Source of the DNA: Natrialba asiatica DSM 12278
Lineage (GTDB): Archaea > Halobacteriota > Halobacteria > Halobacteriales > Natrialbaceae
Reading direction: 5' to 3'
Length of the DNA stretch: 64,000 nucleotides
Assembly: GCF_000337555.1 (NCBI RefSeq)
Contig: NZ_AOIO01000020.1
Coordinates: 1 to 64,000, forward strand
A model generated the notes under the pieces. The model worked only from the letters and a program-made list of their open reading frames with translations, ran no database searches and was not told where the DNA came from. Of the stretch, positions 25,462 to 33,931 are shown piece by piece. Positions within the stretch are counted from its first letter, which is position 1. Each line of letters begins with the position of its first letter. The position numbers and the translations under genes are program-made.

Positions 25462-26509
25462 CCTCGTCCCCCGTTTCCATCTGGCTCGGGTCTCCGACCC
25501 CCTCGCCGTCGGCATCGATTCCGAGCCGCGAACAGACGAGTTCGAACCGCTCTCTGACCGTTGCCATCTCGCCGTCCGGAACCAGTGAGAGCGCACCGCC
25601 CATCGCGACGCCCTCCTTCGCTTCGCCGGCACGGTAACGGTCCATCGCGACGTGCTCGTTCCCGTGGCGGTCGAAGCCCGGATCGGTGACCGTGAGTTCG
25701 CAGTCGAGTTCGCCACACGCCTCCCGAAGGGGTTGGCCCTGTTCGGCCGCGACGAACGAGGTCGTCGCGATTTCGAGCGCGGCGTCGACGCCGGCGTGGC
25801 GGAGGACGGCGGCGACGGCGACCATCTGGGTGCCGCCCGCGAGCGTCACGTCGGCTCCCGACTCGAGCGCGCCGGCCGCGACGCCCGCGACGGTCGGCTG
25901 GACCGGGTCGCCGACGGATCGAATCGCCGCAAACGGGTCCGCCGCGCAGTCGCCGGGTTCGAGATCGCTCGCCGCGAGGCCCTCGGAGACGACGCGGCGC
26001 TTGCGCTCGACCGGATTCTCGGGCAGCGACGACGAGACGCTCGTCGGCTCGCCCAGCGCGGTGAGCACGCCGAGCGCCGTCGTCGTCCCGCCGGGAATCG
26101 TCTCGCCGATCACGAGTTCACTCTCGCCGGCCGGCAGGCTCGCGCCGTAGCCGTACGCGCGGTCGAAAATCGCCGCCGCGCCGGGGACGGCCGCCGGTTC
26201 GCGGATGTCCGTCCCCGGTTGGACGCCGAGGTCCACCGTCGGCGAACTCGTCGGCTTCGCGAGGCCGGCGTCGACCACCGTTACGTCGAAGCCGACGACC
26301 TCGCGGACGGCCCGCGTGACGGCGGCGGGCGTCGGGCAGCCACTCGGGCTGACTGGCGTTACGGGCGAGCGCGCGGGCGCGCCGAACTCGAGGATCTCAA
26401 CGTCTGCGGACGGCGTATGCGCCATGAGCTCCGGCGCCGCACCGGCGGCGCTGATGCCGTCGACGAGCGCCGTGTCGGTCGTTCCGGCGGTGAGGATGAT
26501 GCGTGTCAT
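25451..26509 (-). CDS. cobT: Archaeal CobT-type nicotinate-nucleotide:base phosphoribosyltransferase
   Basis: A 352-residue member of the archaeal CobT group (TIGR00303 type) that activates the lower-ligand base as alpha-riboside phosphate. Seen are MTRIILTAGTTDTALVDG, GESELVIGETIPGGTTTALGVLTALG, ADVTLAGGTQMVAVAAV and ATTSFVAAEQ-type stretches. It is in the operon between cobY (12 nt gap) and cobD (overlap). The lower ligand used by this organism cannot be told; haloarchaea usually make pseudo- or dimethylbenzimidazole-type cobamides. Confidence 0.9.
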   Translation of the reverse strand: MTRIILTAGTTDTALVDGISAAGAAPELMAHTPSADVEILEFGAPARSPVTPVSPSGCPTPAAVTRAVREVVGFDVTVVDAGLAKPTSSPTVDLGVQPGTDIREPAAVPGAAAIFDRAYGYGASLPAGESELVIGETIPGGTTTALGVLTALGEPTSVSSSLPENPVERKRRVVSEGLAASDLEPGDCAADPFAAIRSVGDPVQPTVAGVAAGALESGADVTLAGGTQMVAVAAVLRHAGVDAALEIATTSFVAAEQGQPLREACGELDCELTVTDPGFDRHGNEHVAMDRYRAGEAKEGVAMGGALSLVPDGEMATVRERFELVCSRLGIDADGEGVGDPSQMETGDEDGS

Positions 26510-26521
26510 TGGGATGGGTCG

Positions 26522-27145
26522 TTATCGATCGGTCGAACGACGGATGCGTTCGGTCGCAAGTCGGGCGTCTTCGCGGCGGTTCACGTTGATCGCGAGTCGC
26601 GGATCGTCGGTTACGTAGGTCATGGATTCGGCGGTGGAGTCGTCCGCCGTGGCGTCGACAACGTTGATGCCGGTCGGGACGAGTTCGTCGGGCGAGGTGG
26701 CCGTGTCGAGTCGGGAATCGATGCTGGTTCCGAGTCGTCGTTTACGGGCCTCGGGGACGCAGACGGTCAGCGAGCCCGCGTGACCGCGGTCGTCGTAGAC
26801 CGTGAGTACCTCCTCGACGACCGCAGCGTCCAGAAGCGGAAGGTCGGCGGCGACGGTGAGTATCGGCGTCGTTACGTCCGGTCGGTCGAGAACCGCCCGG
26901 AGGTCGGCGACGTAGCCGTCACCGGCGGTGCTGATCGTCGTCACGGGACCGTCGGAAGCGGAGAGGTGGTCGCGGGTTTCCGGCGCGTTCGGCGATACCG
27001 CCGCGTAAACCACGCCGATGCGGCTCTGTACGAGCGCGGTCACGACGCGGTCGACCATTGCAATACCGTCGATCGGGTACAGCGGCTTCTCGCGGTCGCT
27101 CTCGAGGCGCGTTCCCTTTCCGCCGCACATCACAAGAGCGTCCAC
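26522..27145 (-). CDS. cobY: GTP:adenosylcobinamide-phosphate guanylyltransferase, CobY type
   Basis: A 207-residue nucleotidyltransferase, the archaeal non-orthologous replacement of CobU. It starts with a GTG at 27145 so that the protein reads VDALVMCGGKGTRLES, with the GGKGTR nucleotide loop, then EKPLYPIDGIAMVDRVV and LTVAADLPLLDA with the metal-binding Asp. It overlaps the cobS stop by 16 nt. It converts adenosylcobinamide phosphate to the GDP form used by CobS. Confidence 0.9.
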   Translation of the reverse strand: MDALVMCGGKGTRLESDREKPLYPIDGIAMVDRVVTALVQSRIGVVYAAVSPNAPETRDHLSASDGPVTTISTAGDGYVADLRAVLDRPDVTTPILTVAADLPLLDAAVVEEVLTVYDDRGHAGSLTVCVPEARKRRLGTSIDSRLDTATSPDELVPTGINVVDATADDSTAESMTYVTDDPRLAINVNRREDARLATERIRRSTDR

Positions 27146-27897
27146 GCGATCACCCCCGCGTGCACGCCGGCGACGCGCCCCAGCTCGTTCGCCGCGCCGA
27201 AGATATCGCCGTTGATCCCGCCGAGGTGGCGGTTCGCCCAGTACCAGGGGAGGGTGACGCCCCCGATTCCGCCGCAGACGGCGACCGTCGCCGGATGCGG
27301 CCAGCCGATCGTCGCCGCCGAAAGGACGACTGCCGCCGGGACGAGCCACGATCCTGAACTCGCGGCCTCGGTGAACTGCCGGCCCATTCCCTCGTAGGGT
27401 GCGCGGCCGAAGCAGGCCATCGACGCCATGCCGAACTTCGCGCCGATTTCGGCTCCGATTGCGACCGTCACCGCCGTCAGGACCGGCAGTGAGGCGAGAC
27501 CGAGCCCCGCGAGTGCGAGCCCGGCGACGGTGATCGCCACCGCGAGAATTGCACCAACACCCGTCGTCGTATCCTTCAGGACCTCCCGGCGGCGGTCGGA
27601 ATCACCGTGGACTACGAGCGCGTCGCCGAGGTCGGCGACACCATCGAGGTGGTTGATCCCCATCACCGCGTATACGGCGAGGAGGTAACCGAACGCGACG
27701 GTCGGCGGTGCCAATACATCGGCCGCGAGTAACGGGAGTGCAGCGACCGCTCCCGCGGCGAGTCCGACGAGCGGAAAGGCGGCCGGCGTCGAGCGGAACG
27801 CGTCCCAGTCGCCGTCGTGGTGGTTGACCGGGAACCGCGTCAGAAAGCCGAGCGCCCCGCGAATTGCGCGGCCCCAGCGTCTGACGTTTACGACCAT
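27130..27897 (-). CDS. cobS: Adenosylcobinamide-GDP ribazoletransferase (cobalamin synthase)
   Basis: A 255-residue polytopic membrane enzyme that joins adenosylcobinamide-GDP and the activated lower ligand. It has about six hydrophobic segments, the conserved motif GINHLDGVADLGDALVVHGDS near residue 80 and RREVLKDTTTGVGAI. Start MVVNVRRWGRAIRGAL at 27897, which overlaps the cbiB stop by 10 nt. Its product needs a phosphatase to become the coenzyme; the HAD protein upstream in this operon is a candidate. Confidence 0.93.
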   Translation of the reverse strand: MVVNVRRWGRAIRGALGFLTRFPVNHHDGDWDAFRSTPAAFPLVGLAAGAVAALPLLAADVLAPPTVAFGYLLAVYAVMGINHLDGVADLGDALVVHGDSDRRREVLKDTTTGVGAILAVAITVAGLALAGLGLASLPVLTAVTVAIGAEIGAKFGMASMACFGRAPYEGMGRQFTEAASSGSWLVPAAVVLSAATIGWPHPATVAVCGGIGGVTLPWYWANRHLGGINGDIFGAANELGRVAGVHAGVIAWTLL

Positions 27898-28946
27898 TGA
27901 TCCACCCCCACGGAAAGTAATTCGACCGACGAGTTCAACGTGCCGCCCACCGGCCCATCCGCGACGCCGGACGCAGCAGCGAGCGAAGCGACTCCGACCG
28001 ATGCGACGATCGCGAACAGGATCGCGACGGCTGCTGCCACCCCGACAACAGTCGTCGCTCGCGAACCGTCCGCCAGCGTCGGCAGCGGCGCTGTCGGATT
28101 GAGGTCGTACACGCCCGGTTTCGTGAGCCGAACGGAGAGCGCGCAGGCGAGCGTCGCCATCGGCCAGCCCGAGTTCGGCGACGGCGGAGCGCGAGTCCAC
28201 GCGGTGGCGCGGCGGATCGCGAGCGGATCCACAGTAGCGAGTGCGATCGCCGCCGCCGTCACGCGGGCGGGAATCCACATCACGACATCGTCGAGGCGCG
28301 CACTCGCGCTGCCGATCGGTTTCGACGGATACCCGAGCATCGAATCCAGCGTGTTGACGCCTTTGACCCAGGCGGCGACCGCCGCGGCTCCCGGGAGCGA
28401 GACGGGAGCGAGCACCGCGAACGGGAGCACCGTCGCCACGACGCCGTCGGCGAGGTTTTCGGCCGCGCTCTCGACCGCCGCGCTACGGATCTCGGCCGGC
28501 GATAACGACGACACGTCCCGTCCGACGAGTCCTCGAACTCGACTACGAGCCGTTTCGAGATCCGTCGCGTTCCCTACAGTCGCGCTCACGACCTCGTCGG
28601 TCAGCGCGAGCAGCGACCGGAGACTCATCGTCAGAAAGAGGACGACCGCGGCGATTGCGGCACCGAGCAGCGGGAAAATCGTCGTGGAAACGAGGACGGC
28701 AGCGCCAGCGACGCCTGCGGGGACGAGCGGAACCAAGAGTGCAATTGCGCCTCCGACGAGACGCTGTCGCCGCTCGCTCTCGCTCCACTCGCGATCGAGT
28801 GCACCGACGAGACGGCCGAGCCAGGCGACGGGGTGCATCGAGTTCGGTGGCTCGCCGATGAGCCAGTCGAGTCCGACTGCGACGACGAGGACGATGACCG
28901 TCGTCAGCACCGTGGACCGTCCTCCGTGTTCGTGACGGGACGCCAC
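27888..28946 (-). CDS. cbiB: Adenosylcobinamide-phosphate synthase (CbiB family)
   Basis: A 352-residue membrane protein that attaches aminopropanol phosphate to adenosylcobyric acid. It has DWLIGEPPNSMHPVAWLGRLVG near the N-terminus, LVGRDVSSL with AAVESAAENLADGVVATVL, and VNTLDSMLGYPSKPIGSASARLDDV. It lies 21 nt downstream of the HAD gene and overlaps cobS, so it is part of one transcript. The start MASRHEHGG is the first ATG; a few residues later could also serve. Confidence 0.93.
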   Translation of the reverse strand: MASRHEHGGRSTVLTTVIVLVVAVGLDWLIGEPPNSMHPVAWLGRLVGALDREWSESERRQRLVGGAIALLVPLVPAGVAGAAVLVSTTIFPLLGAAIAAVVLFLTMSLRSLLALTDEVVSATVGNATDLETARSRVRGLVGRDVSSLSPAEIRSAAVESAAENLADGVVATVLPFAVLAPVSLPGAAAVAAWVKGVNTLDSMLGYPSKPIGSASARLDDVVMWIPARVTAAAIALATVDPLAIRRATAWTRAPPSPNSGWPMATLACALSVRLTKPGVYDLNPTAPLPTLADGSRATTVVGVAAAVAILFAIVASVGVASLAAASGVADGPVGGTLNSSVELLSVGVDQWS

Positions 28947-28967
28947 GCCGGCTCCCGTTTCACGAGT

Positions 28968-29630
28968 TCAGGTCACCTCCAGGGCCGCGAGCCGATCCGC
29001 AATCGCGTCGAGGTTCGGTAGACGCGTTCGGGCAGTCGGTTCCGCGTCAGCGTCGAGAATCAGCGCCGTCCCGTCGACGGCTTCGACGCCGCCGTCCGTT
29101 CGCGGATCGTCGCCGACGTGGACGAGTTCGGACGGCTCGACGCCGAACTCGTCGGCGGTCACCTCGAATATTTCGGGTGCCGGCTTGCGCCAGCCACAGC
29201 CGACGCTCGTGACGATCGCGTCGAAGTCCTCGCGTGTGAGTTCCGATCGAACGAGCGTTCGTCCGACGAGTTCGGGGACGCTACAGTTCGAACAGAGGGC
29301 GACGGCGTGGCCCCGGGAGCGAGCGGCCTCGATCGCCTCCCGTGCGCCCGGTCTGGTCTCGACGGCGGGATCGAACGCCGCCACGACCGCCCGTCTGGGA
29401 ACGTTGCCGCCGAACTCGACGCCGCGGCTCGCGAGCGCGCGAGAAACGTGCGCTGGGAGGGGGGTCTCTGCGCCCGCAGGTGCATCGATGTGCACTTCGG
29501 TATACGCGTCAGCCCAATCGTCCGGAACCGAGACGTCGCGGCTCTCGAGTTCGGTTGCGATGGCGGCGGCTGGATCGGTCGGATAGTCGGCGGTGACGAG
29601 CGTGTCGAAGAGATCGAACGAGACTCCCAC
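28968..29630 (-). CDS. HAD-superfamily hydrolase, first gene of the cobamide operon
   Basis: A 220-residue HAD phosphatase. Motif I is VGVSFDLFDTLV with the two catalytic Asp residues, motif II is ALCSNCSVPEL, the Lys is in CGWRKPAPEIFEV, and motif IV is HVGDDPRTDGGVEAV. The start is a GTG at 29630: a CTTTATGG-type box centred about 28 nt upstream suggests a leaderless mRNA. Placed 21 nt before cbiB, it may dephosphorylate an intermediate (adenosylcobalamin 5'-phosphate or alpha-ribazole phosphate); this step has no other candidate here. That role is inferred only from position. Confidence 0.8.
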   Translation of the reverse strand: MGVSFDLFDTLVTADYPTDPAAAIATELESRDVSVPDDWADAYTEVHIDAPAGAETPLPAHVSRALASRGVEFGGNVPRRAVVAAFDPAVETRPGAREAIEAARSRGHAVALCSNCSVPELVGRTLVRSELTREDFDAIVTSVGCGWRKPAPEIFEVTADEFGVEPSELVHVGDDPRTDGGVEAVDGTALILDADAEPTARTRLPNLDAIADRLAALEVT

Positions 29631-29654
29631 GCTCGTGTGACTAGCCCAAGTTGA

Positions 29655-29662
29655 CTTTATGG
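29655..29662 (-). promoter_or_regulatory. TATA-like box of the cobamide operon
   Basis: CCATAAAG on the minus strand is centred about 28 nt before the GTG at 29630. No cobalamin riboswitch-like structure was recognised in the short leader. Confidence 0.5.
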
Positions 29663-29757
29663 TCGCGGTTTTGGCGAGGCCGTCCTGGTGGGAGTCAGCG
29701 CCGTGAAAACGAACGGAACAGAACGGGGTAGTAATCGAACGGAAGCAGGGCCGGGAG

Positions 29758-30369
29758 TCAGTCGAGTCGAGCGAACGCGAGGTTACCCGAAATGTTCTTG
29801 ATGTAGATGTCGACCACGTCGCCTTCCTGTGCGCCGGGGACGAAAATCGTGTACTCGCCCTTTTCTGCGACGCCGTCGCCCTTGCGTCCGGTGCCAGTGA
29901 TCTCGACAGTGTAGGTCTTGCCCTCTTCGACGGCCTCCTGCTGTTGTTGCTGTTGGGTGCTCGCCGAGCGCTTGGTGACGGGGCGGAACGCACCGCAGGC
30001 GTCACAGCGCAACATCGGCGTCCGGTCCTCGCGCACGAGACGAGTGTCCGGCAGGCCACACTCCGAACAGAGAACGTATTCGTCGACGTAGGCCTCGACG
30101 GCGGCGTTAAAGTCCTGCTCCGAGAACGTCCCGTTGTACCGACCACGCCCGTCCTCGAATTTGCCGCTTGTCCCCATCTCGCGCTGGATAAATCGGTGCA
30201 GGTGTTCGTCCTCGCGCGAGAGCACATCGGCGATCTCGCCCAGGTTCGTAAACCGCGTAAACGCGCCGTCTTTTTGCGTTTCCGCATCCGGAATCTGTAA
30301 CCGCTGCTCGTCGCCCCCAATGTCGGGGACATCGTCCATTGCTCGGTCGAGACTCGACTCGTAATCCAT
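29758..30369 (-). CDS. tif2b: Translation initiation factor IF-2 subunit beta with C-terminal TRAM domain
   Basis: Beta subunit of the archaeal eIF2 complex that brings initiator tRNA to the ribosome. The 203-residue protein has the alpha-beta domain with FEDGRGRYNG, the zinc ribbon with four Cys (CSECG and CDACG near residue 100 and 122), a Gln-rich linker of six to seven Gln residues and a TRAM domain (about 147-203) ending AFARLD. The TRAM addition is a feature of haloarchaeal members. A TATA-like GATTTACG centred about 27 nt upstream supports the start MDYESSL. Confidence 0.95.
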   Translation of the reverse strand: MDYESSLDRAMDDVPDIGGDEQRLQIPDAETQKDGAFTRFTNLGEIADVLSREDEHLHRFIQREMGTSGKFEDGRGRYNGTFSEQDFNAAVEAYVDEYVLCSECGLPDTRLVREDRTPMLRCDACGAFRPVTKRSASTQQQQQQEAVEEGKTYTVEITGTGRKGDGVAEKGEYTIFVPGAQEGDVVDIYIKNISGNLAFARLD

Positions 30370-30444
30370 ACACGAAACCAGACGACGCTGACGTAAATCG
30401 GTTCTGCTATCACGCTCCGGGGCCCGAATTGGCCTCGTCAGCCC

Positions 30445-30837
30445 TTAAAGCGAGTCGCTCCCACTTTCGCCAAGCGACCCCTGTTTTTCCTCGTCTAGCC
30501 GCGAGAGATCGCGCTCCGGATTCGCTTCGTTCGGACTCCCCGCCTCGCCTGTAATCTCTCCGTAAATCGCCTCCCGCGCTTCCTCCTGGCTGTCGAACTC
30601 TTCGTTGGCCAGCCGATCGAAGACGCTCCCGAGAGATTCCGTCTCGTTCGGCATATCGATCGGTTCGCTGCCGTACTCCGCCGCGATTTCTTCGCCCGTG
30701 ATCGGGTACTCCATCTCGCCGAGGTGGCGGTTGACATCTTCGAGAATCGACTCGGTGGTGTCCGCTCGCTGGGATTTTCGCTGTTCGGCACGATCCTGAG
30801 CACGATCACGATCCGGTTCTGAACGATCCTCGCTCAT
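30445..30837 (-). CDS. DUF5789-like acidic protein
   Basis: A 130-residue acidic protein starting MSEDRSEPDRDR. The middle has YPITGEEIAAEYGSEPIDMPNETESLGSVFDRL and EAREAIYGEITG, the signature I associate with the haloarchaeal DUF5789 family (function unknown). Tails at both ends are charged and disordered. The ATG at 30837 was chosen over one 42 codons upstream: the extension is basic and antisense-like, and a TATA-like CTTTTGG sits 27 nt before 30837. Same strand as tif2b with 75 bp between them. Confidence 0.7.
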   Translation of the reverse strand: MSEDRSEPDRDRAQDRAEQRKSQRADTTESILEDVNRHLGEMEYPITGEEIAAEYGSEPIDMPNETESLGSVFDRLANEEFDSQEEAREAIYGEITGEAGSPNEANPERDLSRLDEEKQGSLGESGSDSL

Positions 30838-30866
30838 ACGCGCGGTATCACCACACGACCCAAAAG

Positions 30867-31402
30867 CCGACGGCCGGCGTTTGCGTGCTTGCCGTCGTCG
30901 GACGATGGGGACCCCCTTCGAGATCGAAGGGCGATCGACATAGGTTGCCATCGTCGCAGCCATTTATCCGCTCGCTGCGTGTTGTTTAACTGCCTGCGGT
31001 AGTTCCAACACCACCATCACCACCTACCACTACCGCACGGCTTAGCCGGTTTCTGGCCCCTTTCCGATACGCTCGGCCAAAGCAAACTGGATCGGGTGGA
31101 CACCGATCTCCCCGCTTCTTCCGCCTCTCTATCTATGCGTAATCTCACTATTGCCGAAAATGGAATAGAGCCCGTTCCGCTGCGGTGATCGCTGTGTTAT
31201 CTTCTGCTCGCTGGACGATCGTCACCCAGACCACCCCGAATTTCCATTACAAAATTCGCCAGCAAGGGAGACTCCCGAGTGGAAACGAGCTTCACTCCGG
31301 ATTCACCGGTTGCTTCTCCGAACAAGAACCAGGGCGTACAAGCTCGAAAACTGACGCAAACGTCACCATCCGGTTTTGACTACAGTCCGGCGAGAATCCG
31401 AG
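30867..31402. other. Unassigned region upstream of tRNA-Tyr and DUF5789-like gene
   Basis: About 535 bp with no convincing gene. Parts are AT-richer than the surroundings and a CACC/ACCACT-rich simple stretch occurs near 31008-31035. ORFs below 65 codons occur by chance (for example 31185-31379 plus) but have no start signals. A small RNA cannot be excluded. Confidence 0.45.
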
Positions 31403-31476
31403 TCCGCCCTCCCCGATTTGAACGGGGGGCAAGTCGATCTACAGTCGACTGCTCTACCAGTCTGAGCTAAGGGCGG
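31403..31476 (-). tRNA. tRNA-Tyr (anticodon GTA)
   Basis: The 74-nt cloverleaf reads CCGCCCT for the acceptor 5' strand and AGGGCGG plus discriminator A at the 3' end. The D-arm is GCTC/GAGC. The anticodon stem GTCGA/TCGAC encloses CTGTAGA, giving anticodon GTA. The T-arm is CCCCG-TTCAAAT-CGGGG. C1-G72 with A73 is the known archaeal tRNA-Tyr identity pair. No intron and no encoded CCA. A TATA-like box (31504-31513) lies about 32 nt upstream. Confidence 0.97.
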
Positions 31477-31503
31477 GTGCACTCAAACGTAGTCGCCGAA
31501 CGG

Positions 31504-31513
31504 AACATAAGGG
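31504..31513 (-). promoter_or_regulatory. TATA-like box of tRNA-Tyr
   Basis: CCCTTATGTT on the minus strand is centred 32 nt before the mature 5' end of the tRNA, which fits a transcript start just upstream of the tRNA. Confidence 0.45.
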
Positions 31514-31601
31514 TTATTATTTCAGCTGCTGGAATGAGTTTGGTAGCACGTAACAGCATGATTGATATAGGTGGCTCATCAATAGTCCTGTATATCGGGT
31601 T

Positions 31602-32342
31602 ATGAGTAAGATCACGTTCCGCGCCGATGACGCCCTCGTCGACGAACTCGAGGCCCTCGATCTTTCGAAGAGCGAGGCAATGCGCCAGGCGCTTCGTTCG
31701 TACCTCGGTCACGAGGGGCCAGTCTCCGATACCCGCGCGGAGCGGAACGCGACAACCGATGCCGAATCTGGGAGTTCGGCACTCGATCGGACGCTCGACG
31801 AACTCGTCCGCGAACGCGTCGATGAACTCGTAGCCGAGCAGGTCGCGTCGCTTGTCGGCCAGACCAGTCCACAGGAGCCGTCATACGCCGGCGACAACCG
31901 ACGTGGTGGACGCGTCCGCAACCGTGAGACACAGGACATCAATGTCACCGTCTCGCTCGCGGGGCAGGCGTTCCAGTCGGCTGACCAGCAATCTGAGACG
32001 CACGTGTCCGAACGAGCGTCGTCTGAAGACCCTATCAGAGGGCCAAACGACCAATCGGCTGATTCGGCACAGCGTTTACGAGCGAACTCGAGTCGAAACG
32101 CCAGCGGGCAGCCTTCACCGCACCAGGCCGACCAGGAACAGACTCAATCGGAATCGGTGCAAACGACGTGTGGACAGTGTGGCGAGCCCGTTGACGACGA
32201 CCACGTCTACTGCCCGAACTGCGGGGAAAAATCCTCACGGCGATTGTTCTGTGAGTGCGGCGATGAGTTCAGATCCGATTGGTCGTTCTGTCCGGGCTGT
32301 GGACGCCGAACGCCAGCAGCGGACGTACTGGAGTCGAGGTAG
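31602..32342 (+). CDS. cdrL: CdrL-like ribbon-helix-helix protein with C-terminal zinc ribbons
   Basis: A 246-residue putative DNA-binding protein. The N-terminus (about 1-37, ITFRADDALVDELEALDLSKSEAMRQALR) is a ribbon-helix-helix domain. A long disordered Ser/Asp/Gln-rich middle follows. The C-terminal 50 residues hold eight Cys as two zinc ribbons (CGQCG, CPNCG, CECGD, CPGCG). It lies just upstream of cdrS-ftsZ2, matching the cell-division regulator CdrL, reported to act on the cdrS-ftsZ2 promoter. The start is at MSKITFRADD. Confidence 0.85.
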   Translation: MSKITFRADDALVDELEALDLSKSEAMRQALRSYLGHEGPVSDTRAERNATTDAESGSSALDRTLDELVRERVDELVAEQVASLVGQTSPQEPSYAGDNRRGGRVRNRETQDINVTVSLAGQAFQSADQQSETHVSERASSEDPIRGPNDQSADSAQRLRANSSRNASGQPSPHQADQEQTQSESVQTTCGQCGEPVDDDHVYCPNCGEKSSRRLFCECGDEFRSDWSFCPGCGRRTPAADVLESR

Positions 32343-32362
32343 CCGTAGACGCCAGATCGATG

Positions 32363-32540
32363 ACTGTCGTAAGACAGTGATCGTCCGGATCGCCGGTAGT
32401 TTTATTATCCAAGACAGTATTCCGTTTATTCGCGTAAGACGGTCGTCTTACACCACATGCAAAACGGCGGAAATCGCCCGATGTCGGGCGGTTCCGGTGT
32501 AAGACACGACGTGTCTGACAGGGGCGCGCCACCGTCTTAC
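32363..32540. promoter_or_regulatory. Array of GTAAGAC palindromes at the cdrS-ftsZ2 promoter
   Basis: The cdrL-cdrS gap holds palindromes: ACTGTC-GTAA-GACAGT (32363-32378), GTAAGAC-GGTC-GTCTTAC (32434-32451, perfect), and TGTAAGACAC-GAC-GTGTCTGACA (32498-32520, one mismatch per arm), plus AAGACAGT at 32411-32418 (exactly 40 bp after 32371) and a lone GTCTTAC at 32534-32540. The second palindrome sits between the best TATA box (32424-32430) and its expected transcript start, a repressor position. These are probably binding sites of the CdrL/CdrS ribbon-helix-helix proteins; the proteins bound are inferred. Confidence 0.7.
32424..32430 (+). promoter_or_regulatory. TATA box of cdrS-ftsZ2
   Basis: GTTTATT is centred 27 nt before about 32454. 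This gives a leader of about 105 nt before the cdrS ATG at 32559 that contains two of the operator palindromes. A TTTATTA at 32401-32407 is a second candidate. Confidence 0.5.
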
Positions 32541-32558
32541 CCTACGGGGAATATAACC

Positions 32559-32738
32559 ATGGAGCGTGTGACACTGCGTATTCCGAAACAGCAGATCGAC
32601 GAAGTAGAACAGTTGGTTGACTCGGGCGAGTTCCCAAACCGGAGTGAGGCGATCCGGTCGGCGGTCCGGGAAATGATCAACGAACAGTACGACGGCCACG
32701 GCGAACAGGCCGGTAAACACAACTGGGCCAAGGTGTAA
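32559..32738 (+). CDS. cdrS: CdrS, short ribbon-helix-helix cell-division regulator
   Basis: A 59-residue protein consisting almost only of a ribbon-helix-helix domain: [20 protein letters not shown], then [19 protein letters not shown]. CdrS of haloarchaea controls ftsZ2 expression and cell division, and is co-transcribed with ftsZ2. The ORF could be extended to 32457 (93 residues) but that tract is Gly/Ser/Pro-rich and carries operator palindromes, so the short form, conserved in relatives, is preferred. The stop lies 2 nt before the ftsZ2 ATG. Confidence 0.93.
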   Translation: MERVTLRIPKQQIDEVEQLVDSGEFPNRSEAIRSAVREMINEQYDGHGEQAGKHNWAKV

Positions 32739-32740
32739 CG

Positions 32741-33931
32741 ATGCAGGATATTGTTCAGGACGCCCTCGAGAACGCGGAACAGGAAGCCCGTGAGATGGAC
32801 GCATCGATGGACGAAGACGAGTTCGGCGAGCCCCGGATCGTCATCGTCGGCTGCGGTGGTGCGGGGAACAACACCATCAATCGGCTGTACAACATCGGTG
32901 TCGACGGTGCTGACACGGTTGCGATCAATACGGACAAACAGCACCTGAAGATGATCGAGGCCGACACGAAGATCCTCGTCGGCAAGTCGCTCACGAACGG
33001 ACTCGGTGCAGGTGGCGATCCGTCGATGGGCGAACGGGCGACGGAGATGGCCCAGAGTACGATCAAGGAAGTCCTCGGCGACGCAGACCTCGTCTTCGTG
33101 ACCGCGGGGATGGGCGGTGGCACCGGCACGGGTGCCGCCCCCGTCGTCTCGAAGATCGCCAAAGAGCAGGGTGCGATCGTCGTCGGAATGGTCTCGACGC
33201 CCTTTAACGTCGAGCGCGCCCGCACGGTCAAAGCCGAGGAAGGTCTCGAGAAACTCCGCGAGCAGGCCGACTCCATCATCGTGCTGGACAACAACCGGCT
33301 GCTCGATTACGTCCCGAACCTGCCGATCGGCAAGGCGTTCTCCGTGATGGACCAGATCATCGCCGAGACCGTCAAAGGCATCTCGGAGACGATTACCCAG
33401 CCGTCCCTGATCAACCTGGACTACGCGGACATGTCCACGATCATGAACCAGGGCGGCGTCGCCGTCATGCTCGTCGGCGAAACCCAGGACAAGAACAAAA
33501 CCGACGAGGTCGTCAAAGATGCGATGAACCACCCGCTGTTGGACGTCGACTACCGCGGTGCATCCGGCGGACTCGTCCACATCACGGGTGGCCCCGACCT
33601 CACACTCAAAGAGGCAGAAGGGATCGCGGACAACATCACGGAACGCCTCGAAGCCTCCGCAAACGTCATCTGGGGTGCCCGCATTCAGGAGAACTACAAG
33701 GGCAAGGTCCGCGTCATGGCGATCATGACCGGCGTCCAGAGCGCCCAGGTTCTCGGTCCGACGACGCAAAAGCAGGCCGACAAGTCCCGCGCCAGCATCG
33801 AAGGGCTCAACGATGCCGACTTCGACGCGAGCAACAACGTCGAATCCGGACGCAAACAGGGATTCGGCGCGCAGAGCGACGGCGGCCGAAGCGAACTCGA
33901 GAAACAAAACGGCGTCGACGTTATCCGGTAA
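32741..33931 (+). CDS. ftsZ2: Cell division protein FtsZ2
   Basis: A tubulin-like GTPase of 396 residues, one of two haloarchaeal FtsZ proteins needed for division. Seen are [13 protein letters not shown] (nucleotide-binding), [12 protein letters not shown] (tubulin signature, near residue 122), [17 protein letters not shown] and [19 protein letters not shown] (T7 region). The N-terminus [16 protein letters not shown] is typical of FtsZ2 rather than FtsZ1. The C-terminal tail after residue 345 is disordered and acidic/basic mixed. Expression is tied to cdrS by a 2-nt gap. Confidence 0.97.
   Translation: MQDIVQDALENAEQEAREMDASMDEDEFGEPRIVIVGCGGAGNNTINRLYNIGVDGADTVAINTDKQHLKMIEADTKILVGKSLTNGLGAGGDPSMGERATEMAQSTIKEVLGDADLVFVTAGMGGGTGTGAAPVVSKIAKEQGAIVVGMVSTPFNVERARTVKAEEGLEKLREQADSIIVLDNNRLLDYVPNLPIGKAFSVMDQIIAETVKGISETITQPSLINLDYADMSTIMNQGGVAVMLVGETQDKNKTDEVVKDAMNHPLLDVDYRGASGGLVHITGGPDLTLKEAEGIADNITERLEASANVIWGARIQENYKGKVRVMAIMTGVQSAQVLGPTTQKQADKSRASIEGLNDADFDASNNVESGRKQGFGAQSDGGRSELEKQNGVDVIR

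Noticed and set aside
29631-30413. Upstream open frame joined to the HAD hydrolase
   Set aside because: It is antisense-like and overlaps tif2b; a GTG with a TATA box 27-28 nt before it is a better start.
32457-32558. In-frame N-terminal extension of CdrS (93 instead of 59 residues)
   Set aside because: The extension is Gly/Ser/Pro-rich, carries operator palindromes, and the conserved protein starts at MERVTL.
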